DNA of 28,869 nt, taken from positions 1 to 28,869 of the forward strand of contig DIKT01000087.1 in NCBI GenBank assembly GCA_002424635.1. Reading direction: 5' to 3'. This stretch comes from Desulfobulbaceae bacterium UBA5611 (GTDB lineage: Bacteria > Desulfobacterota > Desulfobulbia > Desulfobulbales > Desulfocapsaceae). The position numbers and the translations under genes were made by a program. Positions 21,641-28,869 of the stretch are shown here, in pieces (the stretch's first letter is position 1; each line of letters opens with the position of its first letter). The notes below the pieces were generated by a model, which worked only from the letters and a program-made list of their open reading frames with translations, had not been told where the DNA came from and did not search any database.

Positions 21641-22978
21641 TCATGATTGATGACAGATATGGGCAACAATACCATGCAGCCGGGCCTGGGCTGCGGCAAG
21701 GTCGGCAAGACCGGTAAAGGCCCTGACCTCTTCCGGTAGTGCCGGATCATAACCGCTGTGTAATGGCTGGTGACCGAGGAGAGCGGCCACAAAGGCGCGC
21801 GCCAGACGATCGCTCGACTCATCCGACTGATCAACAACCGCCAGCTCATACCAGGCGCGAAACAGGGGCTCAGTCAAGGCCTTTCTCGCCTCCTGCTGAA
21901 TACTGCGGGCCGCCGCAAAACCATGGCGGAACAGATCACTGATGTACCATTTTTCAAGCAAAGCCAAGGCCTGGCCTGCCGCCTCGGCTTCAGTCAAGCG
22001 GCAGTCGGGACATTCTTTGTTGAGCAGAGATTCCAGGCCCAGACAGATTGTATCCCGCACCCTGCCGGCAATATCGGTGATCTGTTTGATCTCCTGTGTC
22101 TTTTCGCCATAAATAATGATGGCACTGTTGATGACCCAGATGATTTCCTGCTCCAGACGAGTGAGGAATTGCTGATCGGTAATCAGCGACAGGGCTTTAT
22201 GTAACAGGCTGGTTTCTATGAACGAGCCGGCATAGACCGACGGCAGCCGGACCAGGGCACTATCAACCGGTCTCTGCGGACGGGAAACGGGCTGACGCAG
22301 ATCGGGCGGAGAGAACAGCACAGCGGCCTCATCGAGTGGTACAAAACCGATATCCTGCATCCGGTCATTACGGAAGCGCAAGGCCTCTTCTTCAATCTGA
22401 GTCGGCAGATCGACGCGGACATCACTTAGCAGTTGATGACTGGCCCTTAAATCATATTGGTAAAGAGCATCGAGGACGGTAAAAGGATGAATTTTCAGAG
22501 TCAGCTCGGTCTTCACTTGTAAAAGATAAAAACCGTCCGGCGTCATAGCCCGCAGCGGACTCTCCTCATCCTCCTGAGCAATCTCATCAGTATCAGGGTC
22601 ATAGACCGTAACTGTTTGGGCGAGAAAGAGGAGCTGCACTACATAATCCAAAGAAAAAAAGGCCCTGGCCAAGGCTTCAGGACCGGCAAGGGAAAAGGCC
22701 GTCAGCCATTCATCAAGGCTGTCAACGGCAAAATCATAGCGGCTCCAGCAGTCAAGATCGACACAGGCTTCCAGTTGTTCCGGGCTCAGGGCCAGGAGAA
22801 TGGGCAGCGCCTGCTCAAGACCAATCTCTCTGATGATATAATACGCTTCCAAGGGCTCCAAGGCTGCGACTTCATCAGTCAGCTCGGACGAGGCCAGCAG
22901 TCGTTCACCGCGCCGGGCCAGAGCCCGGGTCAGATCAGCCCGAAAGGGGGTGAGCTCTATGATATTGTTATCAGTCAT
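21641..22978 (-). CDS. DUF6178-family protein
   Basis: Soluble, Leu-rich, mostly helical protein of about 445 residues, resembling the DUF6178 family known mainly from Desulfobacterota. Recognisable parts: LEPLEAYYIIREIGLEQALPILLALSPEQLEACVDLDCWSRYDF near the start, a middle segment TPDGFYLLQVK, and a late CPDC. No catalytic motif can be seen. The ATG at 22978 is preferred to an upstream TTG at 22996 because the latter has no support; neither has a good ribosome site. It lies 64 bases upstream of the acetyltransferase gene, same strand. Function unknown. Confidence 0.75.
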   Translation of the reverse strand: MTDNNIIELTPFRADLTRALARRGERLLASSELTDEVAALEPLEAYYIIREIGLEQALPILLALSPEQLEACVDLDCWSRYDFAVDSLDEWLTAFSLAGPEALARAFFSLDYVVQLLFLAQTVTVYDPDTDEIAQEDEESPLRAMTPDGFYLLQVKTELTLKIHPFTVLDALYQYDLRASHQLLSDVRVDLPTQIEEEALRFRNDRMQDIGFVPLDEAAVLFSPPDLRQPVSRPQRPVDSALVRLPSVYAGSFIETSLLHKALSLITDQQFLTRLEQEIIWVINSAIIIYGEKTQEIKQITDIAGRVRDTICLGLESLLNKECPDCRLTEAEAAGQALALLEKWYISDLFRHGFAAARSIQQEARKALTEPLFRAWYELAVVDQSDESSDRLARAFVAALLGHQPLHSGYDPALPEEVRAFTGLADLAAAQARLHGIVAHICHQS

Positions 22979-23081
22979 ATTTATTTTAGTCAGCAAAAGT
23001 GAGCGACCATCCTGCCGGCAGCTACCTTGGCATACAGCCTGATATCCATTTAAAGACGGCTGGTCTATTGGTTTATATTAT

Positions 23082-23219
23082 GGGTGCCTTGAAAAATGGT
23101 CTTTTTGCCCAAACTCGGCGTTATGCTCAATTTATCCTCGGAATATCAACCATATGCCTCCGGTTAAATTTTTCACATGCCTTTATTTTGAACAAAAATC
23201 CTCATTTTTCAAAACACCC
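23082..23219. repeat. MITE-like repeat, copy A (138 bp, with terminal inverted repeats)
   Basis: The ends form imperfect terminal inverted repeats. The left end reads GGGTGCCTTGAAAAATGG, and the reverse complement of the right end reads GGGTGTTTTGAAAAATGA; both continue into TTTTTG. The flanks are AT-rich (TTATATTAT on the left, TTATAATATTAT on the right), a plausible target-site duplication. A diverged second copy, opposite orientation, is at 28247-28381. It encodes no protein. Confidence 0.65.
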
Positions 23220-23241
23220 TTATAATATTATATATGCTTAT

Positions 23242-23269
23242 TTAACAGAAGAGCAGAAAGATCGCGAGA
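23242..23269. repeat. Direct repeat DR1 beside the radical SAM gene
   Basis: The 28-base segment starts TTAACAGAAGAG and ends AAAGATCGCGAGA. It matches DR2 (24324-24351) at 25 of 28 positions. The two copies bracket the radical SAM gene. Confidence 0.7.
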
Positions 23270-23317
23270 CAATCATGCGCGGCACTGCAATGGCAACCTT
23301 CTTGATCGATTGTCCAT

Positions 23318-24229
23318 CTATCGGTAGCACAAATTCAGGCCGGCATTGGCTTCTTGCTGCAGCATGGCCAGCATGTCAGGCGAGTTGAACAATTTGTCAC
23401 ACAATTCACATTTACGATATTGAACGATTTCTCTTGCCTTAAAACCGGCAAAAGATGCTATAGCTGTTATACCCAGATTGCGAATGTGGTTATACAGACT
23501 ATTGTTTTCGCTTTTCTGGAACAGCTGCTCTATGCCCTGCTGCCTTAAATTCCCGAGATGAAAAAAATTGGTCTTGCTAAAATGACTGCCGGCATCACAG
23601 CAGGCATACATATCAAGACTGGGAGCAAGATAAGGATTCATTGAACAGCAGTTGGCCTGGTAATCTGATTTTAGGAGCCGGCGGTTAAATGCTTGGGCCC
23701 GGCCGGCCAGGATTACCGGTTCCGGGAAATATCTGAGATGATGATCCCGCAGATACTGCTCGCCGCTATCATCCGCTTCTGAAAAATCGGTGACAAAAGA
23801 AATAAAATAATCCAGCCTGTGTCTCTGACAACTTTGCGCGGCGTTTAAGACATGCCGGCGGTTTATATTTTTCTGGTGCCAGCGGCTATAGCTGAGACGC
23901 AGTTGCGACAGCCCGTTTTCCTTGAGCTGCATGATGCGGCTGTCGGCAAGCTTTGCGGTCTTGGCCCAGAAGCTGTTGGTGACAATACGGGTGTAAATGC
24001 CATATTCCTGATGACAGAGCTTGACCAGTTCGGTAATTTCATCAAGATAAATGAGTGGCTCACCGGCGGTAAAACTTATGCCCGAAAGATGAGCCGCGGC
24101 CATTTGCGCGATGAGCTCTTTGGCCTGGACAAGCTCCATCTTTAAATTATCGGGCATGGCGTCGGCGGCCACACAGTGTTCACATCTGATATTGCAGCGG
24201 GTGGAGTATCCAAAAGCTATTTTTCTCAT
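23318..24229 (-). CDS. Radical SAM protein (SPASM/twitch-like C-terminus)
   Basis: Iron-sulfur enzyme of the radical SAM superfamily, 303 residues. The cluster motif CNIRCEHC (Cys12, 16, 19) is at the N-terminus, followed by GISFTAGEPLIYLDEI, in which GEP contacts SAM. Downstream, NCCSMNPYLAPSLDMYACCDAG and CELC resemble the extra Cys motifs of SPASM/twitch-type proteins, which bind auxiliary clusters and often modify peptides. No precursor-peptide gene was found in the flanking 300 bases on either side, so the substrate is unknown. No clear ribosome site. The gene diverges from topB and is flanked by 28-base direct repeats, a sign that it may have been inserted. Confidence 0.85.
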   Translation of the reverse strand: MRKIAFGYSTRCNIRCEHCVAADAMPDNLKMELVQAKELIAQMAAAHLSGISFTAGEPLIYLDEITELVKLCHQEYGIYTRIVTNSFWAKTAKLADSRIMQLKENGLSQLRLSYSRWHQKNINRRHVLNAAQSCQRHRLDYFISFVTDFSEADDSGEQYLRDHHLRYFPEPVILAGRAQAFNRRLLKSDYQANCCSMNPYLAPSLDMYACCDAGSHFSKTNFFHLGNLRQQGIEQLFQKSENNSLYNHIRNLGITAIASFAGFKAREIVQYRKCELCDKLFNSPDMLAMLQQEANAGLNLCYR

Positions 24230-24289
24230 TATTGATCACGGATGGCCCGAGAGTTGTTAAATCCGCCACCTTGCTTTATTTGCTATTAA

Positions 24290-24312
24290 TTGACTCTACT
24301 ATCGATTTTTAT
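24290..24312 (+). promoter_or_regulatory. Possible promoter upstream of topB
   Basis: TTGACT (24290-24295) is followed by an AT-rich TTTTTATCTT stretch. The match is partial (perfect GAC, weak -10). Direct repeat DR2 lies between this and the topB start. Confidence 0.35.
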
Positions 24313-24323
24313 CTTACCAGTAC

Positions 24324-24351
24324 TTAACTGAAGAGTATAAAGATCGCGAGA
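24324..24351. repeat. Direct repeat DR2 just before topB
   Basis: Reads TTAACTGAAGAG...AAAGATCGCGAGA; three differences from DR1 (23242-23269). It ends 8 bases before the topB ATG and contains the palindromic core TCGCGA. Confidence 0.7.
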
Positions 24352-24359
24352 ATTTTACA

Positions 24360-26459
24360 ATGAAAGTTATTATTACTGAAAAACCCTCCGTCGCTCGCGA
24401 TATTGCCGCAGTTCTCAATATTACCAACAAAAAAAGAGGTTATATTGAAGGACGCGGATGCATGGTCACCTGGGCCTTCGGCCATCTGGTGACTCTGCAG
24501 GAACCGGGCGAATATGATCCGGCCCTTAAACGCTGGTCGCTCGACACCCTGCCCTTTGTACCGGATAAATTCAAGCTCTCCCTGATCAAAAACCAGGGGG
24601 TAGCGGAACAGTTCCAGGTGATCAAGACCTTATGTGAACATGCCGCGGAGATTGTCTGCGCCACTGATGCCGGGCGGGAAGGCGAGCTGATTTTCCGCTA
24701 TATCCTGGCGCTCTGTCAATGCGAAGACAAGCCGATCCGCCGCCTCTGGCTCAACTCGCTGACTGCCGATGCCATCCAGACGGCCTTTCAGAATCTCAAA
24801 GACGGCCACGACTACGATGCTCTTTATGCCGCTGCCCGCTGCCGCAGTGAGTCCGACTGGATTGTCGGCCTCAATGCCACCCGCTACTACACCGTCCGCC
24901 ACGGTCAAATCGGCGGCACCGGCGACCGGGTTCTCTGGAGTATCGGCCGGGTGCAGACGCCGGTACTGGCCATGATTATCGAACGTGACGACACCATCCT
25001 TCAATTTCAGGCGCAGCCGTTCTGGGAGCTCGCCACTCGCTATCGTGAGGTAATATTCAAATACAGCGGCCAGCGTTTTGAACAACCGGATCAGGCACAG
25101 GCCCTGCTTGCCAAAATGGGTACCCAGCCTTTTATCATAACAGCCATCAGCGCGAAAGAGAGCAAGGAACAGCCGCCGCAGCTGTTTGATCTCACCACCC
25201 TGCAACGTGAGATCAATAAACAGCATGGCCTGTCGGCCGCTGACACCCTCACTGCCACCCAGAGTCTTTATGAAGCCAAACTCGTCACCTACCCACGTAC
25301 CGATTCACGCTACCTCAGCCGTGATTTAAAACCGCGCATTCCTAAAATTTTGGAACAGCTCAAGGCCATCCGGGCGGACCAGATCGTAGCGCTCAACTTG
25401 GCCAAACTGCCGTTTACCACCCGGATTATCGATGATAAAAAAGTGACCGATCATCACGCCATTATCCCCACGGGCGTCAAACCACGCCATATGGGCGCGA
25501 ATGAACAGCTAGTTTATAACGCCATTACCAGTCAGTTCATCGCTGCCTTCTATCCGGTCTGCCTCAAAAATATCACCACCGTCGACGGCGTCAGCGCCCA
25601 AGTGAAATTTCAGGCCAAAGGTACGCAAATTGTCGAGCCCGGCTGGACCATTCTCTTCCCGAAGAAAAAAACAAGTCAGGACATAACCGACGACCAGGCC
25701 CTACCTGTCTTTGCCAAAGACGAAAGCGGGCCGCACGAACCCTTCCTGCGTGAAGGCAAGACCAAACCACCCGCTCATTTTACGGAAAATTCATTACTTG
25801 GAGCCATGGAGGCCGCCGGCAAATTGGTCGAGGACGATATCCTGCGGGAAGCTCTTAAAGAACGCGGCATCGGCACACCAGCGACCCGCGCCGCTATCAT
25901 TGAGACCCTGCTGCGCCGCAATTATATCCGCCGTGAAAAAAAACAGCTGCTTGGCACCGATATGGGACGCTGCCTGATTGCCCTGATCCGGGACCCTTTA
26001 CTAAAATCACCGGAAATGACCGGTGACTGGGAGGAAAAACTCAAACAGATAGAACGCGGCCAACTCGACGCCGATACCTTTATGGCCGGGATTAGCAGCT
26101 ATATCCGTACGCTGATCCAGAGCGGCTCCGCCGGACGGCTTGACTCTGCCCGCTGGGGTAGCTGCCCACGGTGCGGCAAAGAGGTCATCAAGGGCAAACG
26201 GGCCTACGGCTGCTCCGGCTGGCAGGATGGTTGTTCCTTTGTTCTCGAACGGGAGTGCCAAGGACTAATCCTCACAGATCGCCAGATCCAGATTTTGCTG
26301 CAGATGCATATCCTGCCGCATCCGCTTCGCATTGATGAGGAGCCACGGATATTGATCCTCTCCACCCAAGGCTTACCCATGGCTCTGCGACTGCCCTCCG
26401 CTGAGCGACAGAGCAAAAATAAAAAGGCGGCTGGTCCCATGAAAAGCCCTGCAAACTAA
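24360..26459 (+). CDS. topB: TopB, DNA topoisomerase III (type IA)
   Basis: Type IA topoisomerase that passes single strands to decatenate DNA, 699 residues. The TOPRIM domain starts MKVIITEKPSVARDIAAVL and has the metal-binding acidic motif CATDAGREGELIFRYIL. The catalytic Tyr311 lies in LVTYPRTDSRYL (E. coli TopB Tyr328). The HHAI segment (TDHHAIIPTG) is present. A C-terminal four-Cys zinc ribbon (CPRCGKEVIKGKRAYGCSG.. with a further Cys) is followed by about 80 residues of poorly conserved tail. Nothing essential is missing. The start is ATG at 24360, with no strong ribosome site. It is divergent from the radical SAM gene. Confidence 0.96.
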   Translation: MKVIITEKPSVARDIAAVLNITNKKRGYIEGRGCMVTWAFGHLVTLQEPGEYDPALKRWSLDTLPFVPDKFKLSLIKNQGVAEQFQVIKTLCEHAAEIVCATDAGREGELIFRYILALCQCEDKPIRRLWLNSLTADAIQTAFQNLKDGHDYDALYAAARCRSESDWIVGLNATRYYTVRHGQIGGTGDRVLWSIGRVQTPVLAMIIERDDTILQFQAQPFWELATRYREVIFKYSGQRFEQPDQAQALLAKMGTQPFIITAISAKESKEQPPQLFDLTTLQREINKQHGLSAADTLTATQSLYEAKLVTYPRTDSRYLSRDLKPRIPKILEQLKAIRADQIVALNLAKLPFTTRIIDDKKVTDHHAIIPTGVKPRHMGANEQLVYNAITSQFIAAFYPVCLKNITTVDGVSAQVKFQAKGTQIVEPGWTILFPKKKTSQDITDDQALPVFAKDESGPHEPFLREGKTKPPAHFTENSLLGAMEAAGKLVEDDILREALKERGIGTPATRAAIIETLLRRNYIRREKKQLLGTDMGRCLIALIRDPLLKSPEMTGDWEEKLKQIERGQLDADTFMAGISSYIRTLIQSGSAGRLDSARWGSCPRCGKEVIKGKRAYGCSGWQDGCSFVLERECQGLILTDRQIQILLQMHILPHPLRIDEEPRILILSTQGLPMALRLPSAERQSKNKKAAGPMKSPAN

Positions 26460-26546
26460 CAACAGCCGGGCTCTTCACAGGAAAATTATTGTTATTAATA
26501 TCCTCATCCTGCCATTTTTTTACTTTATTATACCAGCCGTCACCTT

Positions 26547-26576
26547 GACTTTCCGCCGTGCGTAGCCAATAGTAAA
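26547..26576 (+). promoter_or_regulatory. Possible promoter of the IscA-like gene
   Basis: TTGACT (about 26547) is followed 17-19 bases later by AATAGTAAAAT. Only a moderate match; it lies in the 146-base gap before the IscA-like start. Confidence 0.35.
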
Positions 26577-26605
26577 ATTGAGATTAATTCATGATGGAGG
26601 CTCAA

Positions 26606-26962
26606 ATGAAAATCACCATTACAGCAAAAGCGGAAGCGATGTTGACTAACAAGCTGGCGGCTGATCAATTTCTGCGGATCACCGTCAAAGAAGGAGGATG
26701 TGCCGGTCTGACATATGACGCGAAAATCGCAAGTGAGATAAAAAAAGATGAGGACATCGTCCATACGACAGGCGTAATCCGTATTGTTACTGATGAAAAA
26801 AGCACCCCGTTTCTGAATGGCTTGGTCATCGACTTTTCAGACGAGTTGATTAATGGCGGCCTGCAGTTCACTAATGCCAATACCAAAAGCACCTGCGGCT
26901 GTGGCCAGAGTTTCAACCTCAGTGGTTTCCCGAAAGTCGAGGGCGGTAAATGTAAGATTTGA
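26606..26962 (+). CDS. A-type iron-sulfur carrier (IscA/ErpA-like, HesB family)
   Basis: Small iron-sulfur carrier of 118 residues. The three conserved Cys are in place: Cys32 in GGCAGLTYD, and Cys97 and Cys99 in CGCGQSF. These hold the transferred cluster or iron. The ATG at 26606 is favoured over 26591 because GGAGG lies 7 bases upstream of it and sits inside the longer reading. No other isc or suf genes are adjacent. The product ends with PKVEGGKCKI, an additional Cys being unusual but near the tail. Confidence 0.93.
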   Translation: MKITITAKAEAMLTNKLAADQFLRITVKEGGCAGLTYDAKIASEIKKDEDIVHTTGVIRIVTDEKSTPFLNGLVIDFSDELINGGLQFTNANTKSTCGCGQSFNLSGFPKVEGGKCKI

Positions 26963-27014
26963 GCCAACTTGGTCGCTTCGCACATTATTCTTCTATTTAG
27001 GCGCCGGCTTGCAG

Positions 27015-27224
27015 TTAAGGACACTGCTTCTCAGCTTTAATCTCTTTGACTCGGCCGACTAAACCGTTTTTCAGGCGGACTTTAATGCCATGGGGATGGC
27101 GTGGTGAGTTAGTCAGGATATCCCGGACTATGCCTTCGGTGAGTTTACCCGATCGCTGATCTTCTTTTAAAATGATGCCAACCTGAAAACCGATTTTTAC
27201 AGCATTCCGCTTTATGCCATTCAT
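27015..27224 (-). CDS. ywbE: YwbE-family protein (DUF2196)
   Basis: Basic protein of 69 residues matching YwbE (DUF2196): KIGFQVGIILKEDQRSGKLTEGIVRDILTNSPRHPHGIKVRLKNGLVGRVKEI. The pattern GIILKEDQRSGKLTEG is diagnostic. It looks like a small beta-barrel, perhaps nucleic-acid binding; function unproven. No signal peptide; standalone minus-strand gene in the gap between the IscA-like gene and the small ORF. Confidence 0.9.
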   Translation of the reverse strand: MNGIKRNAVKIGFQVGIILKEDQRSGKLTEGIVRDILTNSPRHPHGIKVRLKNGLVGRVKEIKAEKQCP

Positions 27225-27324
27225 AATATCAAATTATTTAAATTTTCTTCAAGTCGACAATGCCCTGAATACTGTGGTGCATTAATGTCGTTGCTTATCA
27301 CATATATAAAAGGATCAGGCCCGC

Positions 27325-27588
27325 ATGGCTGAAAATATTCCTGCAGATATTAAAAAGGATCTGGAACAGGCCTGCACTTTACATCAGCGCGCCTCTTCCG
27401 ATTACAATAAATGTCTTGAGTTTAACAAGTTGATGTCAGATCTCTTAGGAAGACTGGAAGATGCAGCCTGCTATAGAACAGCCGATCAAGTAATGACCAT
27501 CCTCCTGGACTGCAACCCACGTAATGGTGCCCATTGCGACAAGGCCACTTTGATCGCCGGCAAATTGAAAAAATTTGAAAAAAGTTAA
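27325..27588 (+). CDS. Hypothetical 87-residue helical protein
   Basis: Soluble protein with no signal or membrane helix, predicted as a few helices (AENIPADIKKDLEQACTLHQ at the start). It has four Cys (about 17, 30, 49, 63) and one more near the end, but no CxxC. The start codon is preceded by AAAAGGA about 12 bases away. I recognise no family. It is monocistronic: a minus-strand gene lies 100 bases upstream, and the convergent trxC starts 54 bases after its stop. Coding is supported by length and by a plausible ribosome site. Confidence 0.55.
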   Translation: MAENIPADIKKDLEQACTLHQRASSDYNKCLEFNKLMSDLLGRLEDAACYRTADQVMTILLDCNPRNGAHCDKATLIAGKLKKFEKS

Positions 27589-27642
27589 CAGCTGACTTTT
27601 ACCTCAAGACAATTCATCCCCCAAATGTAAAATTGATAAATA

Positions 27643-28092
27643 TCAACTTTTTGCAGCCAACTGGTCCAGTTTCTGCCGGAGCTGCGGCTCAGGAAGAGCG
27701 CCGACTACTTGATCAATTAATTGGTTTTTCTGAAAAAAAAGAAGAGTAGGCACTCCCTTGATCTGATAGTGACTGGCCATAGACGAATGCAGGGAAGTGT
27801 CGATCGTAGCAATATGGACCTTCTTGAAATATTCACGGTTAAGACGATGAAGAAGAGGGGCCAACGTCTTACAGGGCCCGCAGGTTGGGGAGTAAAAGTC
27901 AACCAGCACCGGCTGCGTAGCCCGAGCCAGAAAATCCTTAAATTCATGGTCCGTCAATTCAATGGGCCGGACATGTTCCCGCAGATCAAATGATTGACCG
28001 CATTTACCGCATTTGGCATTTAGATGCTGCCGATAAGCCGGAATCCGATTTTTCCCGGAACAGGATGGACAGGTGACGATAAAGGTATTCAT
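27643..28092 (-). CDS. trxC: TrxC-like thioredoxin 2 with N-terminal zinc ribbon
   Basis: Disulfide reductase of 149 residues. An N-terminal zinc ribbon has CPSC (Cys8, 11) and CGKC (Cys28, 31), as in E. coli TrxC (139). The thioredoxin fold follows with active site Cys71-Gly-Pro-Cys74 in FYSPTCGPCKTL, and cis-Pro motif IKGVPTLLFF. Thioredoxin 2 keeps cytoplasmic proteins reduced and is often induced by oxidative stress. GAGGAA lies 7 bases before the ATG, and a strong sigma-70 promoter is upstream at 28204-28232. The gene points left, convergent with the small hypothetical gene and divergent from the TetR-family gene. Confidence 0.94.
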   Translation of the reverse strand: MNTFIVTCPSCSGKNRIPAYRQHLNAKCGKCGQSFDLREHVRPIELTDHEFKDFLARATQPVLVDFYSPTCGPCKTLAPLLHRLNREYFKKVHIATIDTSLHSSMASHYQIKGVPTLLFFQKNQLIDQVVGALPEPQLRQKLDQLAAKS

Positions 28093-28203
28093 GATTCAGT
28101 TCCTCGATCAAGGTGATGGTAAAAATGGTATCAATCTTTCTCCGGCTTCAGGCTGAACGAGCATCAGGGTAGATATCGACTCCCTCAAGTCAGATTACAA
28201 ATA

Positions 28204-28232
28204 ATTATGACACCAGGATCTGGCGATGTCAA
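28204..28232 (-). promoter_or_regulatory. Sigma-70 promoter of trxC
   Basis: Minus strand: TTGACA (28232-28227), 17 bases, CATAAT (28209-28204). Both elements are near consensus. Transcription would begin near 28197, leaving a leader of about 105 bases. Confidence 0.75.
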
Positions 28233-28246
28233 AATAACAATGTAAA

Positions 28247-28381
28247 GGCTGTCTTGAAAATGGTATTTTTATTAAAATCAAAGACATGTGCAAACTTTAC
28301 CACCGGCTTTTACTAGATATTCTAAACATGAGGTGTTTGATAACACCGAATTTGGGTAAACTATTTATTGACAAGGTAAGA
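28247..28381. repeat. MITE-like repeat, copy B (degenerate)
   Basis: Aligns end to end with the reverse complement of copy A. Shared blocks include TTGAAAA near the left end, CATGTG, ACCGG, GATATTC, and CCGAATTTGGGTAAAC (copy A reverse complement CCGAGTTTGGGCAAAA). Roughly two-thirds of positions match by eye, with small gaps. The right end CAAGGTAAGAC matches CAAGGCACCC weakly, so the right terminal repeat is decayed. It lies between trxC and the TetR gene. Confidence 0.55.
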
Positions 28382-28396
28382 CAAAACAACTAATTC
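28368..28396 (+). promoter_or_regulatory. Promoter of the TetR-family gene
   Basis: TTGACA (28368-28373), 17-base spacer, TAATTC (28391-28396). The -35 is perfect and the -10 weak, which suits a regulated promoter. The -35 lies inside the decayed right end of repeat copy B. Confidence 0.6.
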
Positions 28397-28412
28397 TGTA
28401 CCGAACGGTCAG
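28396..28412. promoter_or_regulatory. Candidate TetR-type operator
   Basis: CTGTACCGAACGGTCAG is an imperfect inverted repeat (CTG-ACCG / CGGT-CAG, one extra base in the left arm). It overlaps the end of the -10 element and the start point. ACCG..CGGT cores occur in operators of TetR-family repressors, so autorepression is likely. Confidence 0.6.
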
Positions 28413-28436
28413 TCAAGATAGGCAAAGGAGGATCTT

Positions 28437-28869
28437 TTGACAACAACAGTAAAAGGCGAAAAGACAAAGGAGCATATTCTGAAAGCTTCACGCCGGATCC
28501 TCGTCCAGCAAGGATTTCTCAATACCTCGATCAGTGAAATCATTGCAGCGACCGGTGTAAAAAAAGGAAACCTTTATTACCATTTTGCCAGCAAAGAAGA
28601 CTTAGGCCTGGCAGTGTTAGAAGATGCCAAAGAAGAGTTCTTTCATTTTTTGAATAACTCACTTTCAGGCACTGATTCGGTCTCCAAGATTATCAACTCC
28701 TGTCAGGCTATTTTTAATGAACAGCAAAAAAACAATTTTGTCGGTGGCTGTCTTTTTGGTAATACGGCACTGGAAATGGCGGATAGTAATCCCAAATTTG
28801 CTTCAATCATTCAAGAAGTCTTTGATCATTGGATTCAACAACTAAATAATCTCCTCCTCGAAGCTTTAA
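28437..28869 (+). CDS. TetR-family transcriptional regulator (3'-truncated by window edge)
   Basis: Repressor of the TetR family; about 144 residues are visible. It starts at TTG 28437, five bases after AGGAGG (28426-28431); there is no closer ATG, so TTG is the start. The N-terminal helix-turn-helix reads ILKASRRILVQQGFLNTSISEIIAATGVKKGNLYYHFASKEDL (about residues 14-56), the standard TetR DNA-binding pattern. The ligand-binding part carries VGGCLFGNTALEMADSN, as in LmrA/YxaF- and AcuR-like regulators, which often control efflux or small-molecule stress genes. The frame is open to the last base; the C-terminus lies outside. The operator at 28396-28412 fits autoregulation; the regulated gene is probably further right. 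Confidence 0.9.
   Translation, partial: MTTTVKGEKTKEHILKASRRILVQQGFLNTSISEIIAATGVKKGNLYYHFASKEDLGLAVLEDAKEEFFHFLNNSLSGTDSVSKIINSCQAIFNEQQKNNFVGGCLFGNTALEMADSNPKFASIIQEVFDHWIQQLNNLLLEAL

Noticed and set aside
22999..23388. Plus-strand frame of about 129 codons across the MITE-like repeat
   Set aside because: It runs through the repeat, DR1 and the antisense end of the radical SAM gene; composition and lack of homology suggest a chance opening.
24630..25226. Long minus-strand frame inside topB
   Set aside because: It is the complement of a strongly conserved topB region including the TOPRIM and barrel segments; the topB frame clearly codes.
1..28869. CRISPR arrays, tRNA, rRNA and phage or insertion-sequence genes
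   Set aside because: No regularly spaced repeats, no clover-leaf or rRNA-like stretches, and no transposase, integrase or phage proteins were seen in either strand.

Overview
The window looks like chromosomal DNA of an anaerobic Desulfobacterota (deltaproteobacterial) species, probably in or near the Desulfobulbales. This is inferred from the gene content: an NrfD/four-cluster ferredoxin membrane redox module, DUF6178, DUF6909, a ParA/SixA pair, a YkgJ-type Cys-cluster protein and a -24/-12 (sigma-54) promoter. Most of the window is ordinary housekeeping sequence. There is no phage, CRISPR, rRNA or tRNA.

Layout. 1-1.92 kb (+): the 3' part of an NrfD-family quinol-interacting membrane subunit and its Tat-exported ferredoxin partner, closed by a strong terminator. 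1.97-3.54 kb is the most regulated stretch. It holds, on the minus strand, a complete cobalamin riboswitch unit (sigma-70 promoter, aptamer, terminator platform, Shine-Dalgarno) whose only visible product is a 34-residue ORF. Next to it is a ZraP-like periplasmic protein with a textbook sigma-54 promoter and upstream dyads, followed by a structured region with a possible 36-residue plus-strand ORF. 3.5-7.6 kb (-): kdsB, argJ, a ParA-family ATPase translationally coupled to a SixA-like phosphatase, and two small proteins. 7.6-10 kb: rsmJ (+) facing rlmH, a YkgJ-like protein and algH (-). 10.2-13.4 kb (+): glgB, a small protein and a DUF4126 membrane protein. 13.4-17.1 kb (-): a DUF6909 protein coupled by ATGA overlap to a ZraS-like histidine kinase. 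17.3-23 kb (-): a cold-shock protein, gpmI, rsmE, cvfB, a GNAT acetyltransferase and a DUF6178 protein. 23-24.4 kb: a MITE-like repeat and an orphan radical SAM gene flanked by 28-bp near-identical direct repeats. 24.4-28.9 kb: topB and an IscA-type protein (+), ywbE (-), a small unknown (+), trxC (-), and a TetR-family regulator (+) cut by the right edge. The TetR promoter lies at the end of a degenerate second copy of the MITE-like repeat.

How the parts may work together. The ZraP-like chaperone with its sigma-54 promoter and the ZraS-like sensor resemble the dispersed halves of an envelope/metal-stress circuit (ZraPSR), although no ZraR-type regulator is in the window. RsmJ, RlmH, RsmE and CvfB are RNA modification or RNA-binding functions. 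The observations most worth following are the B12 riboswitch driving a tiny ORF, the sigma-54 ZraP/ZraS pair, the repeat pair with the TetR promoter, and the direct repeats around the radical SAM gene. Everything here is read by eye from one sequence; family names rest on motif recognition, not on searches.
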